A DNA stretch of 64,000 nt from Candidatus Contubernalis alkalaceticus (GTDB taxonomy: Bacteria; Bacillota; Dethiobacteria; SKNC01), in assembly GCF_022558445.1 (NCBI RefSeq), contig NZ_CP054699.1:514001-578000 (forward strand), given 5' to 3'. The notes below the pieces were generated by a model. That model was not told the origin of the DNA, searched no databases, and saw only the letters and a list, made by a program, of their open reading frames with translations. Position 1 is the first letter of the stretch, and every line of letters begins with the position of its first letter. Shown here one piece after another: positions 15,856 to 24,108 of the stretch. Both the position numbers and the translations under genes were made by a program.

Positions 15856-18800
15856 AGTTCACTTAAAAAATTGTAAATGTTATGAAAATAAAACTATCAA
15901 CTTTGAAGAAGGAATTAACTTTATTTCCGGTGTGAATGGAGCAGGAAAGACAACTATAATTGAAGCCATTGGATTTGCTTTATTTAATTATTTACCCTAT
16001 AATGCCAAACAGTTTGTCAGGGACGGTAAAAATAGCGGTGAAGTCCAGGTCTTAATAGAGGCAAAGGATGAGAGGCTTTATAGAATAATTAGAAAATTTA
16101 ATAAGCAGAGTAAAATTGTTAAATGGGAAGTCTACGATGAAGAAACGGAGGCAGTTCTAAATGAACTGCAAGGGGTTGATGATGTCAGCCGCTGGATAAA
16201 AGAAAACATTGGAGTAGATCCTGAAGACAGCCTGGCTAAAATTTTTGAGCAGGTTATTGCGGTTGACCAGGGGCTCTTTACAGCCCCTTTTTTAGAAACT
16301 AATGCCAATCGTAAAAGGATTTTTGATGAAATCCTAAAGGTAGAGGGATACCGTGAAGCCTTTGAGAAGAGCAGGTCTCTTAAAAACTTTATTGAAGGCG
16401 AAGAAAAGGAACTACAAGCGAAAATAGATTACTTAGAAAAAGAGGTTGAAAAGGTTCCAGCCAAAGAAGAAGAAACAGTGAAAAAGATAGAGGAAGAAAA
16501 AGAGAGGACTGAAGAGCTAAAAATAGCTCAACAAAAGAAGACGCAGTGGGAGGAGAAAGAAAAGGAATGGGCTCAATTAAAAGAGTTAAGTGAAGCCAAA
16601 AAACATGAGAAGAAGCTGCTGGAACAAAAGCTTTCTTCCTTAAAAGAAAACATAGATTCCTTAAATAAACAAAAAGAAGAAGCTATAACTGCGCGAAAGG
16701 TTATAAAAGAAACAAGCGAGGCCTATGAACGCTATCAGCAAAATCAAAAGAAATTAAAGGAATGGGAAAAAAGGAAAAAAGAAAAAGACTGTTTTAATGC
16801 TGAGCTTGAGAAAAAAGTAAGGACTTACACTGCAGAAGAAAAAGGTATAAACGTAGAAGCCGAAAACAATAGACAGAGAGAAGGGGAGTTAACAAAAGAA
16901 CTTTTGGGGCTGCAAAAATATAAGTCCGAGAACTCCCAAAGCCTGGAACAAATAGAGAAAGATTTAACTCAGATAAACACCTGGGAAGAGAAAACCAAAT
17001 CGGCAGGTGACCCTTATGATATTGTAAAAAAATGGTTCGATGCTAAACAAAAGTTAGCAGCAGATGCTCTATATCATTTGCAAAGCATTGAAGAATTGGC
17101 TTCTCAAATGCAGAATACCGGGGAAAAGCTTAAAAGTTTGCCCGTATTGGAGAAAGATTTAGCAGAACTTCAAACGGTGATAGAAAAAGGTGAAGAACTG
17201 CAGCGGGAAAAATCTTCTCTGGAGGCCAGAAAGGAAACTCTAAGACAAAACCAATCCCACTTATTGGAAGGCCGCTGCCCTATAATCCAGGAGGCCTGCC
17301 CCAGCACAAAAGTAGCCGGGGATTTAAGTGGTTTCTTTGCAAAAGAATTAACAGAAATAGAATCCGGTTTAAAAAATATAAAAGAAAAATTAGAGCTTTT
17401 AAAAGAGCAAAAAGACAAATATGAGAAACTAAAAACAGAGGTTGCATTAGCTAAAGATGAAGAAAAAAGAATGCAGGGCCTTAGAAAAACCATAGATGAT
17501 AAACTAAAAGATTTGAGCAAGTCATTTAAATCTGTATCTTTAAAAGAAATATCTGATCTAGTATATAAAGGCCAAAGTGAATATTTAAGGTTGGAAAGCT
17601 TAGTTAAGGAAATTAATCATTGGGTTGAGCCTAAAGACTTTGTTGCCCAGGCGTTTTTTACTTGTAAGGGGTTAAATGAAAAAGAATGCCAAGGCCTGCT
17701 TAAAGAAATAAGCGGCTCTAATACAGAAGATACAGATCAAATTCGGGATTGGCTTACAAAGTGGGACCGGCTTGAAGCAGGAGTTGAAAGATGGTTAGAA
17801 AAGGGCCAGGGGGAAGTTAAAGAGATTAAACAGTGGCTTAATCATATTCTTCAAGATGTAAAATTAAGAGTACAAAAAATCAGACAGCAGAAAGAACACT
17901 GTCTCAAGGAAATGGATAATAATTACAGACAAGTTGAGGAATTAAGGAGAAAGAAAGCGGAGCTGGATAACAGAAGCAAAAAATTAGAAGCATTAAAGGA
18001 TGAGATTAAGAAGCTTAAAGGGGATTTAGCACAATTTGACCAGGTAGAAGGTATGGTAGATACCCTTAAGAAAGGGCTAGAAGGGGATCAAGAACACTAT
18101 GATAAGTATAAGGAAAACATACAAACCTCAGAAAGATTAGGAAAAATAGAGCAGGATATGGGAAAATGCCAGTCCAAGGCCGTAATAATTACTAAGAAGA
18201 TTGAAGGCTTAATTAAAGAACTGGAACAATTATTTAGTAAATATGAACCGGAAAAACATGAAGGGCTTAAAAGGGAATTAAGTGAATTGACCACCAAAGT
18301 AACCGAACTTAATTATTCCCTTCAGCAAATTAAGAAGGATATTGACATTTTAAAAAAACAACTGGAGGGTTTATTAAAAAAGAAAGAAGAATGGGAAGAT
18401 AATAAAAGAAAGCTCTTAGTTAAGAAAAAGACTAAGGAGCTTGCTCAAATCATTAGGAATACTCTAAAAGATGCGGCCGACCCCATTGCTCAAGTTTACC
18501 GCCGGCATCTTTCATTTCAAGCTAATGAAATCTACCGCCAAGTTTCTAATGAAAATATTCAATTGGAATGGGCCTCAGGGTATGAACTGCAGCTTAAAGA
18601 TAACCGTCATTCTAAAGAAAGGACCCGTGTCTTTAAACAGCTTTCCGGTGGCGAGCAGATGACGGCAGCTTTAGCTATTAGGCTGGCTCTGATGAAAATG
18701 TTATCTGATGTTAAAATTGGCTTTTTTGATGAGCCCACCACAAACCTGGATGTTACCAGGCGTCAAAACTTGGCTGCGGCCATCCAAAACTGTACCTCGG

Positions 18801-18889
18801 GCTTTGATCAGCTTTTTGTAATTAGCCATGATGATGCCTTTGATGCTTTAACAGAAAACATCATATCCTTAAGAAAAGAAGATATTTAA
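15842..18889 (+). CDS. sbcC: Exonuclease SbcCD ATPase subunit (SbcC/Rad50-like)
   Basis: A 1015-aa SMC-like ATPase. Walker A GVNGAGKTTIIEAIGF is at residues 29-44, a very long Lys/Glu-rich coiled coil fills about 170-880, and the signature QLSGGEQMTAALAIRLAL and Walker B FFDEPTTNLD are near the C-terminus. At the middle of the coil the expected CXXC zinc hook is replaced by RCPIIQEACPST, two Cys separated by six residues. ATG 15842 lies inside the end of sbcD, so translation is coupled. It acts in the cytoplasm on DNA ends and hairpins. Confidence 0.95.
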   Translation: MKIFEVHLKNCKCYENKTINFEEGINFISGVNGAGKTTIIEAIGFALFNYLPYNAKQFVRDGKNSGEVQVLIEAKDERLYRIIRKFNKQSKIVKWEVYDEETEAVLNELQGVDDVSRWIKENIGVDPEDSLAKIFEQVIAVDQGLFTAPFLETNANRKRIFDEILKVEGYREAFEKSRSLKNFIEGEEKELQAKIDYLEKEVEKVPAKEEETVKKIEEEKERTEELKIAQQKKTQWEEKEKEWAQLKELSEAKKHEKKLLEQKLSSLKENIDSLNKQKEEAITARKVIKETSEAYERYQQNQKKLKEWEKRKKEKDCFNAELEKKVRTYTAEEKGINVEAENNRQREGELTKELLGLQKYKSENSQSLEQIEKDLTQINTWEEKTKSAGDPYDIVKKWFDAKQKLAADALYHLQSIEELASQMQNTGEKLKSLPVLEKDLAELQTVIEKGEELQREKSSLEARKETLRQNQSHLLEGRCPIIQEACPSTKVAGDLSGFFAKELTEIESGLKNIKEKLELLKEQKDKYEKLKTEVALAKDEEKRMQGLRKTIDDKLKDLSKSFKSVSLKEISDLVYKGQSEYLRLESLVKEINHWVEPKDFVAQAFFTCKGLNEKECQGLLKEISGSNTEDTDQIRDWLTKWDRLEAGVERWLEKGQGEVKEIKQWLNHILQDVKLRVQKIRQQKEHCLKEMDNNYRQVEELRRKKAELDNRSKKLEALKDEIKKLKGDLAQFDQVEGMVDTLKKGLEGDQEHYDKYKENIQTSERLGKIEQDMGKCQSKAVIITKKIEGLIKELEQLFSKYEPEKHEGLKRELSELTTKVTELNYSLQQIKKDIDILKKQLEGLLKKKEEWEDNKRKLLVKKKTKELAQIIRNTLKDAADPIAQVYRRHLSFQANEIYRQVSNENIQLEWASGYELQLKDNRHSKERTRVFKQLSGGEQMTAALAIRLALMKMLSDVKIGFFDEPTTNLDVTRRQNLAAAIQNCTSGFDQLFVISHDDAFDALTENIISLRKEDI

Positions 18890-18912
18890 ACTTAATATAG
18901 AGAGGTAATTAT

Positions 18913-19320
18913 ATGCAGACTTATTGGCTTTTAAAAACAGAACCCGGTGAATACTCTTGGGAGGATATGTTACAGGAGAAAAAGGTTGTTTGGGATGGGG
19001 TAAAAGCACCAGCGGCTTTAAAAAACCTTTCCCGTATGAAGGTAAATGACCTGGCTTTTATCTATCATACCGGATCAGAGCGGGCTGTAGTAGGAATTGC
19101 CCGTGTTGTTAAAAATCCTTATCAAGACCCATCTGAAAGTGACCCCCGCCGTCTGGTAATTGATCTGGTTCCATTTGAACATGTAAACAGGCCGGTTACA
19201 CTTCGAAGGATTAAGGATAGCAGCCTTTTCCCGGACTGGGAGCTGGTTCGCCAGGCCCGCCTTTCCGTGGTGCCGGTGAGCCGGCAGCAATGGGATAAGG
19301 TTTTGGAGTGGGCGTTATGA
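18913..19320 (+). CDS. EVE-domain protein
   Basis: A 135-aa single-domain protein. TYWLLKTEPGEYSWEDM, WDGVKAPAALKNLSRM and DLAFIYHTG are the characteristic start of the EVE fold of the PUA superfamily, which binds modified bases in DNA or RNA. It begins 23 bp after sbcC with AGAGG upstream and probably shares its transcript. The neighbourhood fits a role in recognising modified or damaged DNA, but EVE proteins also bind modified RNA. Confidence 0.9.
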   Translation: MQTYWLLKTEPGEYSWEDMLQEKKVVWDGVKAPAALKNLSRMKVNDLAFIYHTGSERAVVGIARVVKNPYQDPSESDPRRLVIDLVPFEHVNRPVTLRRIKDSSLFPDWELVRQARLSVVPVSRQQWDKVLEWAL

Positions 19321-19439
19321 GATTCTGGCAGGTAAGAGCCAATAATAGTATACCCTGAAAATATGTGAAAGTCCCATTTACACAAGAATACGGGTACTCC
19401 CGGCGAAAAGGGGGAGAGCATGACAATGTATTCTCTTGT

Positions 19440-20084
19440 TTATAGGCTTACGCTCATTAGCCACATTGGCAAATTGATTTTTTCAAACATGATGTCTTTT
19501 AGCACGGTTAATCCGTGCTTTTTGTAAAACGTCAGGTTTTCTTCCTTTTCCGTTTCCAGATAGAGATGAAGCCCCTCTCTGCTGCATTCTTCTGTTATGG
19601 CATTCATGAGCCTGCTTCCAAACCCTTTCCCTTGTGCTGTAGAAGATACTCCGATAATGGTTAAGTATACATATGACTTGTTCTTCATCAACCTTTTCCT
19701 TTCGGACCCAAGTTGTTTTGATACGATTGAAAGATTGCTTATGGTTTCCTTTCCCATCTTAGCTCCGTACGACAAGGCGCCGCAGCGCAGCATACGCCAC
19801 ATTGTCATATCAGCATACTTTCCGGGAAGCCAGACAGCTACTCCCTCTATTTCTGGGGACGCAGCGTATACCTTTCCGAACTTCATTCCGTATAATAAAG
19901 GGCATGTGAAAAAACCTGACAATGCGTTATCCTTGTCAGGGTCATTTTTGAATACCTCTTTCCAGAGAGGGTCATCTTTAAAGGCATCCTTCAGGCATTC
20001 AACAGCTCTGGGAATATCTTCTTTTGTAAGGGGATAAAGGGAAGATGTTGACATCAAATCACTTCTGTCTGTATTATAATCCAT
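19440..20084 (-). CDS. GNAT-family N-acetyltransferase
   Basis: A 214-aa protein with the acetyl-CoA-binding motif A, IIGVSSTAQGKGFGSRLMN, followed by the LETEKEENLTFYKKHGL pattern common to the family. It should transfer an acetyl group from acetyl-CoA to a small amine or protein amine; the substrate cannot be read from sequence. It is convergent to the EVE gene and stands alone. ATG 20084 opens MDYNTDRS; the internal ATG at LMSTSSLYP is a possible later start. Confidence 0.88.
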   Translation of the reverse strand: MDYNTDRSDLMSTSSLYPLTKEDIPRAVECLKDAFKDDPLWKEVFKNDPDKDNALSGFFTCPLLYGMKFGKVYAASPEIEGVAVWLPGKYADMTMWRMLRCGALSYGAKMGKETISNLSIVSKQLGSERKRLMKNKSYVYLTIIGVSSTAQGKGFGSRLMNAITEECSREGLHLYLETEKEENLTFYKKHGLTVLKDIMFEKINLPMWLMSVSL

Positions 20085-20329
20085 TTTAAATTCTCCTATT
20101 CCTTCGTATATTTGATTATGATTAATTATTCTGTCTAGATAATTTCGTATTTCATTTGTTTAGCACTGGCATCTATCATTGGTCCCAAAAAAAGGTATTA
20201 TTTCTTTGATGTATTCTAACAGGTATGGAAAGAGTTATGTTTTGATACGTTCAAACAATCACCTTTTCGTAAATAAGTGTAACGCAAATATTAGTAAAAA
20301 ACAACAGGGGTGTGAAACGTTGGTTAAAA

Positions 20330-20390
20330 ATATACAGTGAACTCGTTTCAGCTTGCTGAAACGAGTTCACTGTATATAATAAGTTTTTTT
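20330..20390. terminator. 23-bp perfect inverted repeat with T-tract
   Basis: Arms 20330-20352 and 20355-20377 are exact complements and are followed by a run of T at 20384-20391. The gene to its left points away and the padR gene to the right has its own promoter downstream, so no gene clearly needs this terminator. Part of it (AGCTTGCTGAAACGAGTTCA, 20350-20369) recurs at 44982-45001, so it may be a dispersed palindromic element. Confidence 0.6.
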
Positions 20391-20454
20391 TGCTTTTTAA
20401 TCACAAATGCAGTTAGAAGCAGCCCCTAAATAATTATTTAAAAAGTTTTACACT

Positions 20455-20516
20455 ATATCTTGACATGATGTATTGCACAATGTTATATTATATTTAATTA
20501 TATCATGACGTGATAT
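20455..20516 (+). promoter_or_regulatory. padR promoter with repeated PadR-like operator
   Basis: A -35 TTGACA (20460-20465) and -10 TATATT (20484-20489) are spaced 18 bp. ATATCTTGACATGAT overlaps the -35 and ATATCATGACGTGATAT (20500-20516) sits just downstream of the -10; they share ATATCnTGACnTGAT. This placement fits autorepression by the PadR protein encoded at once downstream. Confidence 0.7.
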
Positions 20517-20537
20517 AGAGGGGGGGGGAATGTAGTT

Positions 20538-20858
20538 ATGAAAGATGAAATATTAATTAAAAAATACCTGCCCATGACAGAAACAGCCTATTATATCCTG
20601 CTTGCATTAGTTACACCACGTCACGGATATGGAATTATGCAGCATGTAACAAAAATTACAAATCAACGGGTAAAGTTAGGGGCAGGGACCATTTATGGCA
20701 GTTTGTCTAAAATGGAAAAAGACCAGATAATTGTTCCCGTAGAAGAGGAAGACCGGAGAAAAATTTATATAATCAGCAGCCAGGGAGAGAAGCTCCTTGA
20801 ACTGGAAATGTTCAGGCTTCAGGAATTGCTGGAAAACGGCAGGAAAGGAAGGAGGTGA
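20538..20858 (+). CDS. PadR family transcriptional regulator
   Basis: A 106-aa winged-helix protein: LPMTETAYYILLALVTPRHGYGIMQ, KLGAGTIYGSLSKMEK and EEEDRRKIYIIS are the PadR signature. The C-terminal helix (LLELEMFRLQELLENG) is the dimer contact of the small PadR-s2 type. It is preceded by a poly-G Shine-Dalgarno site and followed 7 bp later by a DUF2812 membrane protein, a very common pair. It probably represses its own operon through the operator at 20455-20516. Confidence 0.93.
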   Translation: MKDEILIKKYLPMTETAYYILLALVTPRHGYGIMQHVTKITNQRVKLGAGTIYGSLSKMEKDQIIVPVEEEDRRKIYIISSQGEKLLELEMFRLQELLENGRKGRR

Positions 20859-20865
20859 ATTTCAA

Positions 20866-21411
20866 ATGAAGTCCATTAAAACAAAATGGCGTTTGTGGTG
20901 GGGCTGGAATCCAGAAAAAATAGAATGCTGGCTGGAAGAGATGGAGAAAAAGGGATGGAACCTTTTTCAAGTTGATTATCTTTCACTCAGGTTCCATTTT
21001 CAAAAGGGAGAAGCAAGACAAATTCGATACTGCGTAGATTTTCAAACAGAAGTCGACGATAATTATTTTTCACTTTTCACGGACGATAATTGGGAATTAT
21101 TTAGGGAAGGAGTCGGGGGCTGGTATATTTGGCGAAAGCCTTATAAAAATGAAAAACCAGATATATATACAGACAAAGCATCATTGATAGATAGGAACAG
21201 CAGGCTTCTTCCTCAATTTATAACTCTTTTTATTATTTCGCTGGCATTTTTAATTATGATGATTTTAGATGTACAGCTGCATTTTATTTCTTTTAATAAA
21301 ATTTATTTGATATCTTTAATCCCTTTACATTTCGTTTCAAGTATAATGATGGGTTTTATAACTATCCAAATAATGCGTTATAATAAAAGAATAAAACAAA
21401 GTACAGATTAA
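20866..21411 (+). CDS. DUF2812 membrane protein
   Basis: A 181-aa protein. The N-terminal domain WGWNPEKIECWLEEMEKKGW...FHF...RYCVDFQ is DUF2812; two membrane helices (about 118-136 and 145-168) follow. The family is a frequent partner of PadR regulators; its function is unknown. ATG 20866 follows GGAGGTG with good spacing. A strong terminator at 21426-21454 ends the operon. Confidence 0.88.
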   Translation: MKSIKTKWRLWWGWNPEKIECWLEEMEKKGWNLFQVDYLSLRFHFQKGEARQIRYCVDFQTEVDDNYFSLFTDDNWELFREGVGGWYIWRKPYKNEKPDIYTDKASLIDRNSRLLPQFITLFIISLAFLIMMILDVQLHFISFNKIYLISLIPLHFVSSIMMGFITIQIMRYNKRIKQSTD

Positions 21412-21425
21412 ATATTGTGAAGGCG

Positions 21426-21454
21426 GGACAAGAGAAAGGTTTCTTGTCCTTTTT
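21426..21454 (+). terminator. Rho-independent terminator of the padR operon
   Basis: GGACAAGA and TCTTGTCC form a perfect 8-bp stem followed by TTTTT, 15 bp after the DUF2812 stop codon. Confidence 0.85.
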
Positions 21455-21484
21455 ATCTGCGTATTAATCATTCAGTTTTGACGC

Positions 21485-21630
21485 TCATTCTATCAAGCTT
21501 TGCGGTGCGCCACGCTTCTCCTCAGCCTGTTCCGGTGAACGCAGTATTTTCTTACCGGTACCATCCAGCACACTATGGGGATCTTCCAGGTCTGCTCCAC
21601 TGAAAAGATTTTCCTCTTCTTCAAAAAAAA
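21485..21630 (-). pseudogene. DUF1801 protein C-terminal fragment
   Basis: The minus strand encodes FSGADLEDPHSVLDGTGKK followed by ILRSPEQAEEKRGAPQS and a stop at 21485-21487. The pattern GA.L.DP...L.G.GK is the end of DUF1801 (YdhG-like) proteins. No start or N-terminal part remains, so it is a relic. Confidence 0.6.
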
Positions 21631-21664
21631 ATAACTTATATAAATAATAAATATTATTAAATAA

Positions 21665-21838
21665 GAGGAATTACAATATAATTGCAGAATTAATCCTAAA
21701 GGTGCCCTCTATCAGGGAGAATGGAAAAATGGTAAAAAACATGGAAAAGGGATAATAACCTGGCCCAGTGGGGGAAAATATATGGGTAATTTTGAAGAAG
21801 ATCTCCGCAATGTTTGCACAGTTAAGGTATATCATTAA
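21665..21838 (+). pseudogene. MORN-repeat protein fragment
   Basis: An open frame without a start codon encodes GALYQGEWKNGKKHGKGI, a MORN repeat, then a second partial repeat (WPSGGKYMGNFEED) and a stop at 21836-21838. The 5' part has been lost. MORN repeats usually form surface or membrane-associated beta-hairpin arrays. Confidence 0.6.
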
Positions 21839-21861
21839 GTAAAAATGATGGAGGTGTTTTA

Positions 21862-22656
21862 ATGAAATACAATTGGGTATCATTACAGATTACTAATATT
21901 GTGACTTTTGCTGGGGTGGTTATAGTTAATTTCCTGGCAAATACCCTGCCCATTAATGGTGTTACAACAGGAGATGTATCAGATTCATATCCGAATCTTT
22001 TTGCCCCGGCAGGGTTTACTTTTGCCATATGGGTTGTTATTTACCTGCTTTTAGCAGCTTTTGTAGTTTATCAGGCAAAGGGCCTGTTTCGTAAAAGCTC
22101 TGTGTTTAAAGGTGTCTTGAAGAAGGTTTCTATATTTTTTGCAGCATCATCTATTTTTAATATAGCCTGGGTCTTTGCCTGGCACTACAGGCTAATAGGA
22201 CTTTCCCTCATTTTTATGTTTCTGATTTTTATCTCCCTGGCGGTGATTTATATACGAATAAAGAAGGTTGAAGAGAAACCTTCCAGGGGAGAATTAATTT
22301 TCTTTCATATTCCTTTCAGTGTATATTTTGGGTGGATTTCTATAGCCATGATAGCTAACATAACAACTTACCTAGTTAGTATTCAGTGGCAGGGATTTAA
22401 TCTGCCTGATGCCTTTTGGGCTGTGCTGATAATACTGACAGGAGCCCTGTTAGCTGCGATAAACACATTTATACATAAGGACATTGCTTTCCTTTTGGTT
22501 TTCTTTTGGGCTTTCATCGGTATTGCTGTCCAAAGGATAATAACAGAACAGGTTTATTACAGTATATTATTTGCTGTAACCATTTCTTTTGCCATGTTTG
22601 GTATTTTATTATATAGGCTTTATGCCTCAAAGGCAGTTGTTAAAAAAGGTGGGTGA
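21862..22656 (+). CDS. TspO/MBR-related tryptophan-rich sensory-like membrane protein
   Basis: A 264-aa protein with seven or eight membrane segments. NLFAPAGFTFAIWVVIYLLL is the hallmark of the TspO/MBR family, and W/F-rich segments (NIAWVFAWHY, FSVYFGWISIAM) recur. It is longer than classical TspO (~160 aa) and belongs to the extended group often called tryptophan-rich sensory protein. Ligand is unknown; porphyrins bind classical TspO. GGAGGTG precedes ATG 21862. No partner gene is adjacent. Confidence 0.82.
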   Translation: MKYNWVSLQITNIVTFAGVVIVNFLANTLPINGVTTGDVSDSYPNLFAPAGFTFAIWVVIYLLLAAFVVYQAKGLFRKSSVFKGVLKKVSIFFAASSIFNIAWVFAWHYRLIGLSLIFMFLIFISLAVIYIRIKKVEEKPSRGELIFFHIPFSVYFGWISIAMIANITTYLVSIQWQGFNLPDAFWAVLIILTGALLAAINTFIHKDIAFLLVFFWAFIGIAVQRIITEQVYYSILFAVTISFAMFGILLYRLYASKAVVKKGG

Positions 22657-22961
22657 TTAAACAGACAAGAATATTTATATTTTTTCATAAATTAAAAAGT
22701 TCTGAGAGCCTAAAAATGGCATCTAATTGCATTAAAGGAAGGATTATATGTAAAAACACACTTAAAAAGGCGTGTATTCTGGTATAATTAGTTTGATAGC
22801 AACAACCAAAATGAAACAAAGTGTGTTACAATATTCTCTCTTCATAACAGACCTTGGAAAAAAGCGAATATGTTACATTAGGCAGCATGAGATGCCTTGA
22901 GGATTCATGGTTTTGTTAATAAAACGTTTATAATTACACATCTAAAAAGGAGGTTTTTTCA
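22657..22961. other. Intergenic region upstream of the glycerol dehydrogenase gene
   Basis: About 300 AT-rich bases without a gene. A TATAAT at 22783-22788 follows a short imperfect inverted repeat (ACACAC/GTGT around 22757-22775), which could be a promoter with an operator. AAAAAGGAGG at 22944-22953 is the Shine-Dalgarno site of the next gene. Confidence 0.4.
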
Positions 22962-24056
22962 ATAATTACTAAAACATTGTTTCCCGGATGTTACATACAA
23001 GGAACAGATGTAATTGAGCAATTGGGAAGTGCATTATCCAGGTTTGGCGAACGGGGTTTGTCTGTTATGGCTCCTTCGGCCTTCAGTTTGCTAAAGGACA
23101 GGTTGGAGGGACAATCATCAAATGTAGAGTTATTTATTGAGGAATTTAACAGGGAATGCTGTGACGCTGAAATTGAGCAGCTTGCAAACATCGGAAGAGA
23201 ACGCCAGGCCCAATTTATCATTGCCATTGGTGGAGGAAAAACTATTGATACCGGAAAGATTGTCGCTGACCGCCTGAATGTTCCGGTAGCGGTAGTACCT
23301 ACAATTGCATCCACGGATGCCCCCTGCAGTGCCTGTGCGGTAGTATATAGTGAAGAAGGGGTTGTAACCCGAATCGAATACCAGAAAAAAAACCCTGACC
23401 TTGTACTGGTGGATTCCGGGATTATTGCCAATGCGCCGGTTCGTTTTCTTATTGCCGGTATGGGAGATGCTTTGGCAACTTGGTTTGAAGCTGAATCTTG
23501 CCAAAAAACAAAGTCTAACAATGCGGCGGGAGAATTAGGTTCTATTACTGCTTATGCATTGGCCAGGCTTTGTTACGACACGCTCCTGGAATACGGAGTT
23601 GCCGCCATAACCTCTTGTCGGGCAAATGCCGTTACACCTGCTTTGGAGCATGTAATTGAAGCCAATACCCTGTTAAGCGGACTGGGATTTGAAAGCGGCG
23701 GGCTGGCCACGGCTCATTCCATTCACAACGGGTTGACGGTTCTTCCCCAGACACACAATTATTATCATGGCGAAAAAGTGGCGATGGGGGTTTTATCTTC
23801 ATTATTTCTTACGGGCAAATCAAAATCACAAATTGACGAAGTCTATTCTTTCTGCGAAAGTGTAGGTCTGCCAACTACCCTGGCCGAGATAGGATTGACC
23901 GACATTTCGCTGGATGACCTTTGGAAAGTTGCCTCCCAAGCCTGTATTGCGGGTGAAAGTATTCATCATGAAGCAGGAGAGATTACCCCACAAATGGTAG
24001 TTTATGCCATGCAAGCTGCTAACGGGGAAGGAAAACGAAGAAAAAATATATTATAG
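22962..24056 (+). CDS. gldA: Glycerol dehydrogenase
   Basis: About 364 aa, iron-containing alcohol dehydrogenase superfamily. It closely follows GldA: PGCYIQGTDVI, the NAD motif IGGGKTIDT, APTIASTDAPCSA-like VPTIASTDAPCSA, GDALATWFEA, GLGFESGGLATAHSIHNGL and YYHGEKVAMG, with the metal-binding Asp and His residues present. It oxidises glycerol to dihydroxyacetone with NAD+. The start is odd: AGGAGG (22948-22953) is 8 nt before ATA 22962 and 11 nt before ATT 22965, and the family's N-terminus begins there. The first usual start, TTG 22977, is 23 nt from the Shine-Dalgarno site. Confidence 0.93.
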   Translation: MITKTLFPGCYIQGTDVIEQLGSALSRFGERGLSVMAPSAFSLLKDRLEGQSSNVELFIEEFNRECCDAEIEQLANIGRERQAQFIIAIGGGKTIDTGKIVADRLNVPVAVVPTIASTDAPCSACAVVYSEEGVVTRIEYQKKNPDLVLVDSGIIANAPVRFLIAGMGDALATWFEAESCQKTKSNNAAGELGSITAYALARLCYDTLLEYGVAAITSCRANAVTPALEHVIEANTLLSGLGFESGGLATAHSIHNGLTVLPQTHNYYHGEKVAMGVLSSLFLTGKSKSQIDEVYSFCESVGLPTTLAEIGLTDISLDDLWKVASQACIAGESIHHEAGEITPQMVVYAMQAANGEGKRRKNIL

Positions 24057-24108
24057 CAGCATAGAAAACATAATCGCGTATATCCTGTTTTTCAAGGAGA
24101 AACAAATC

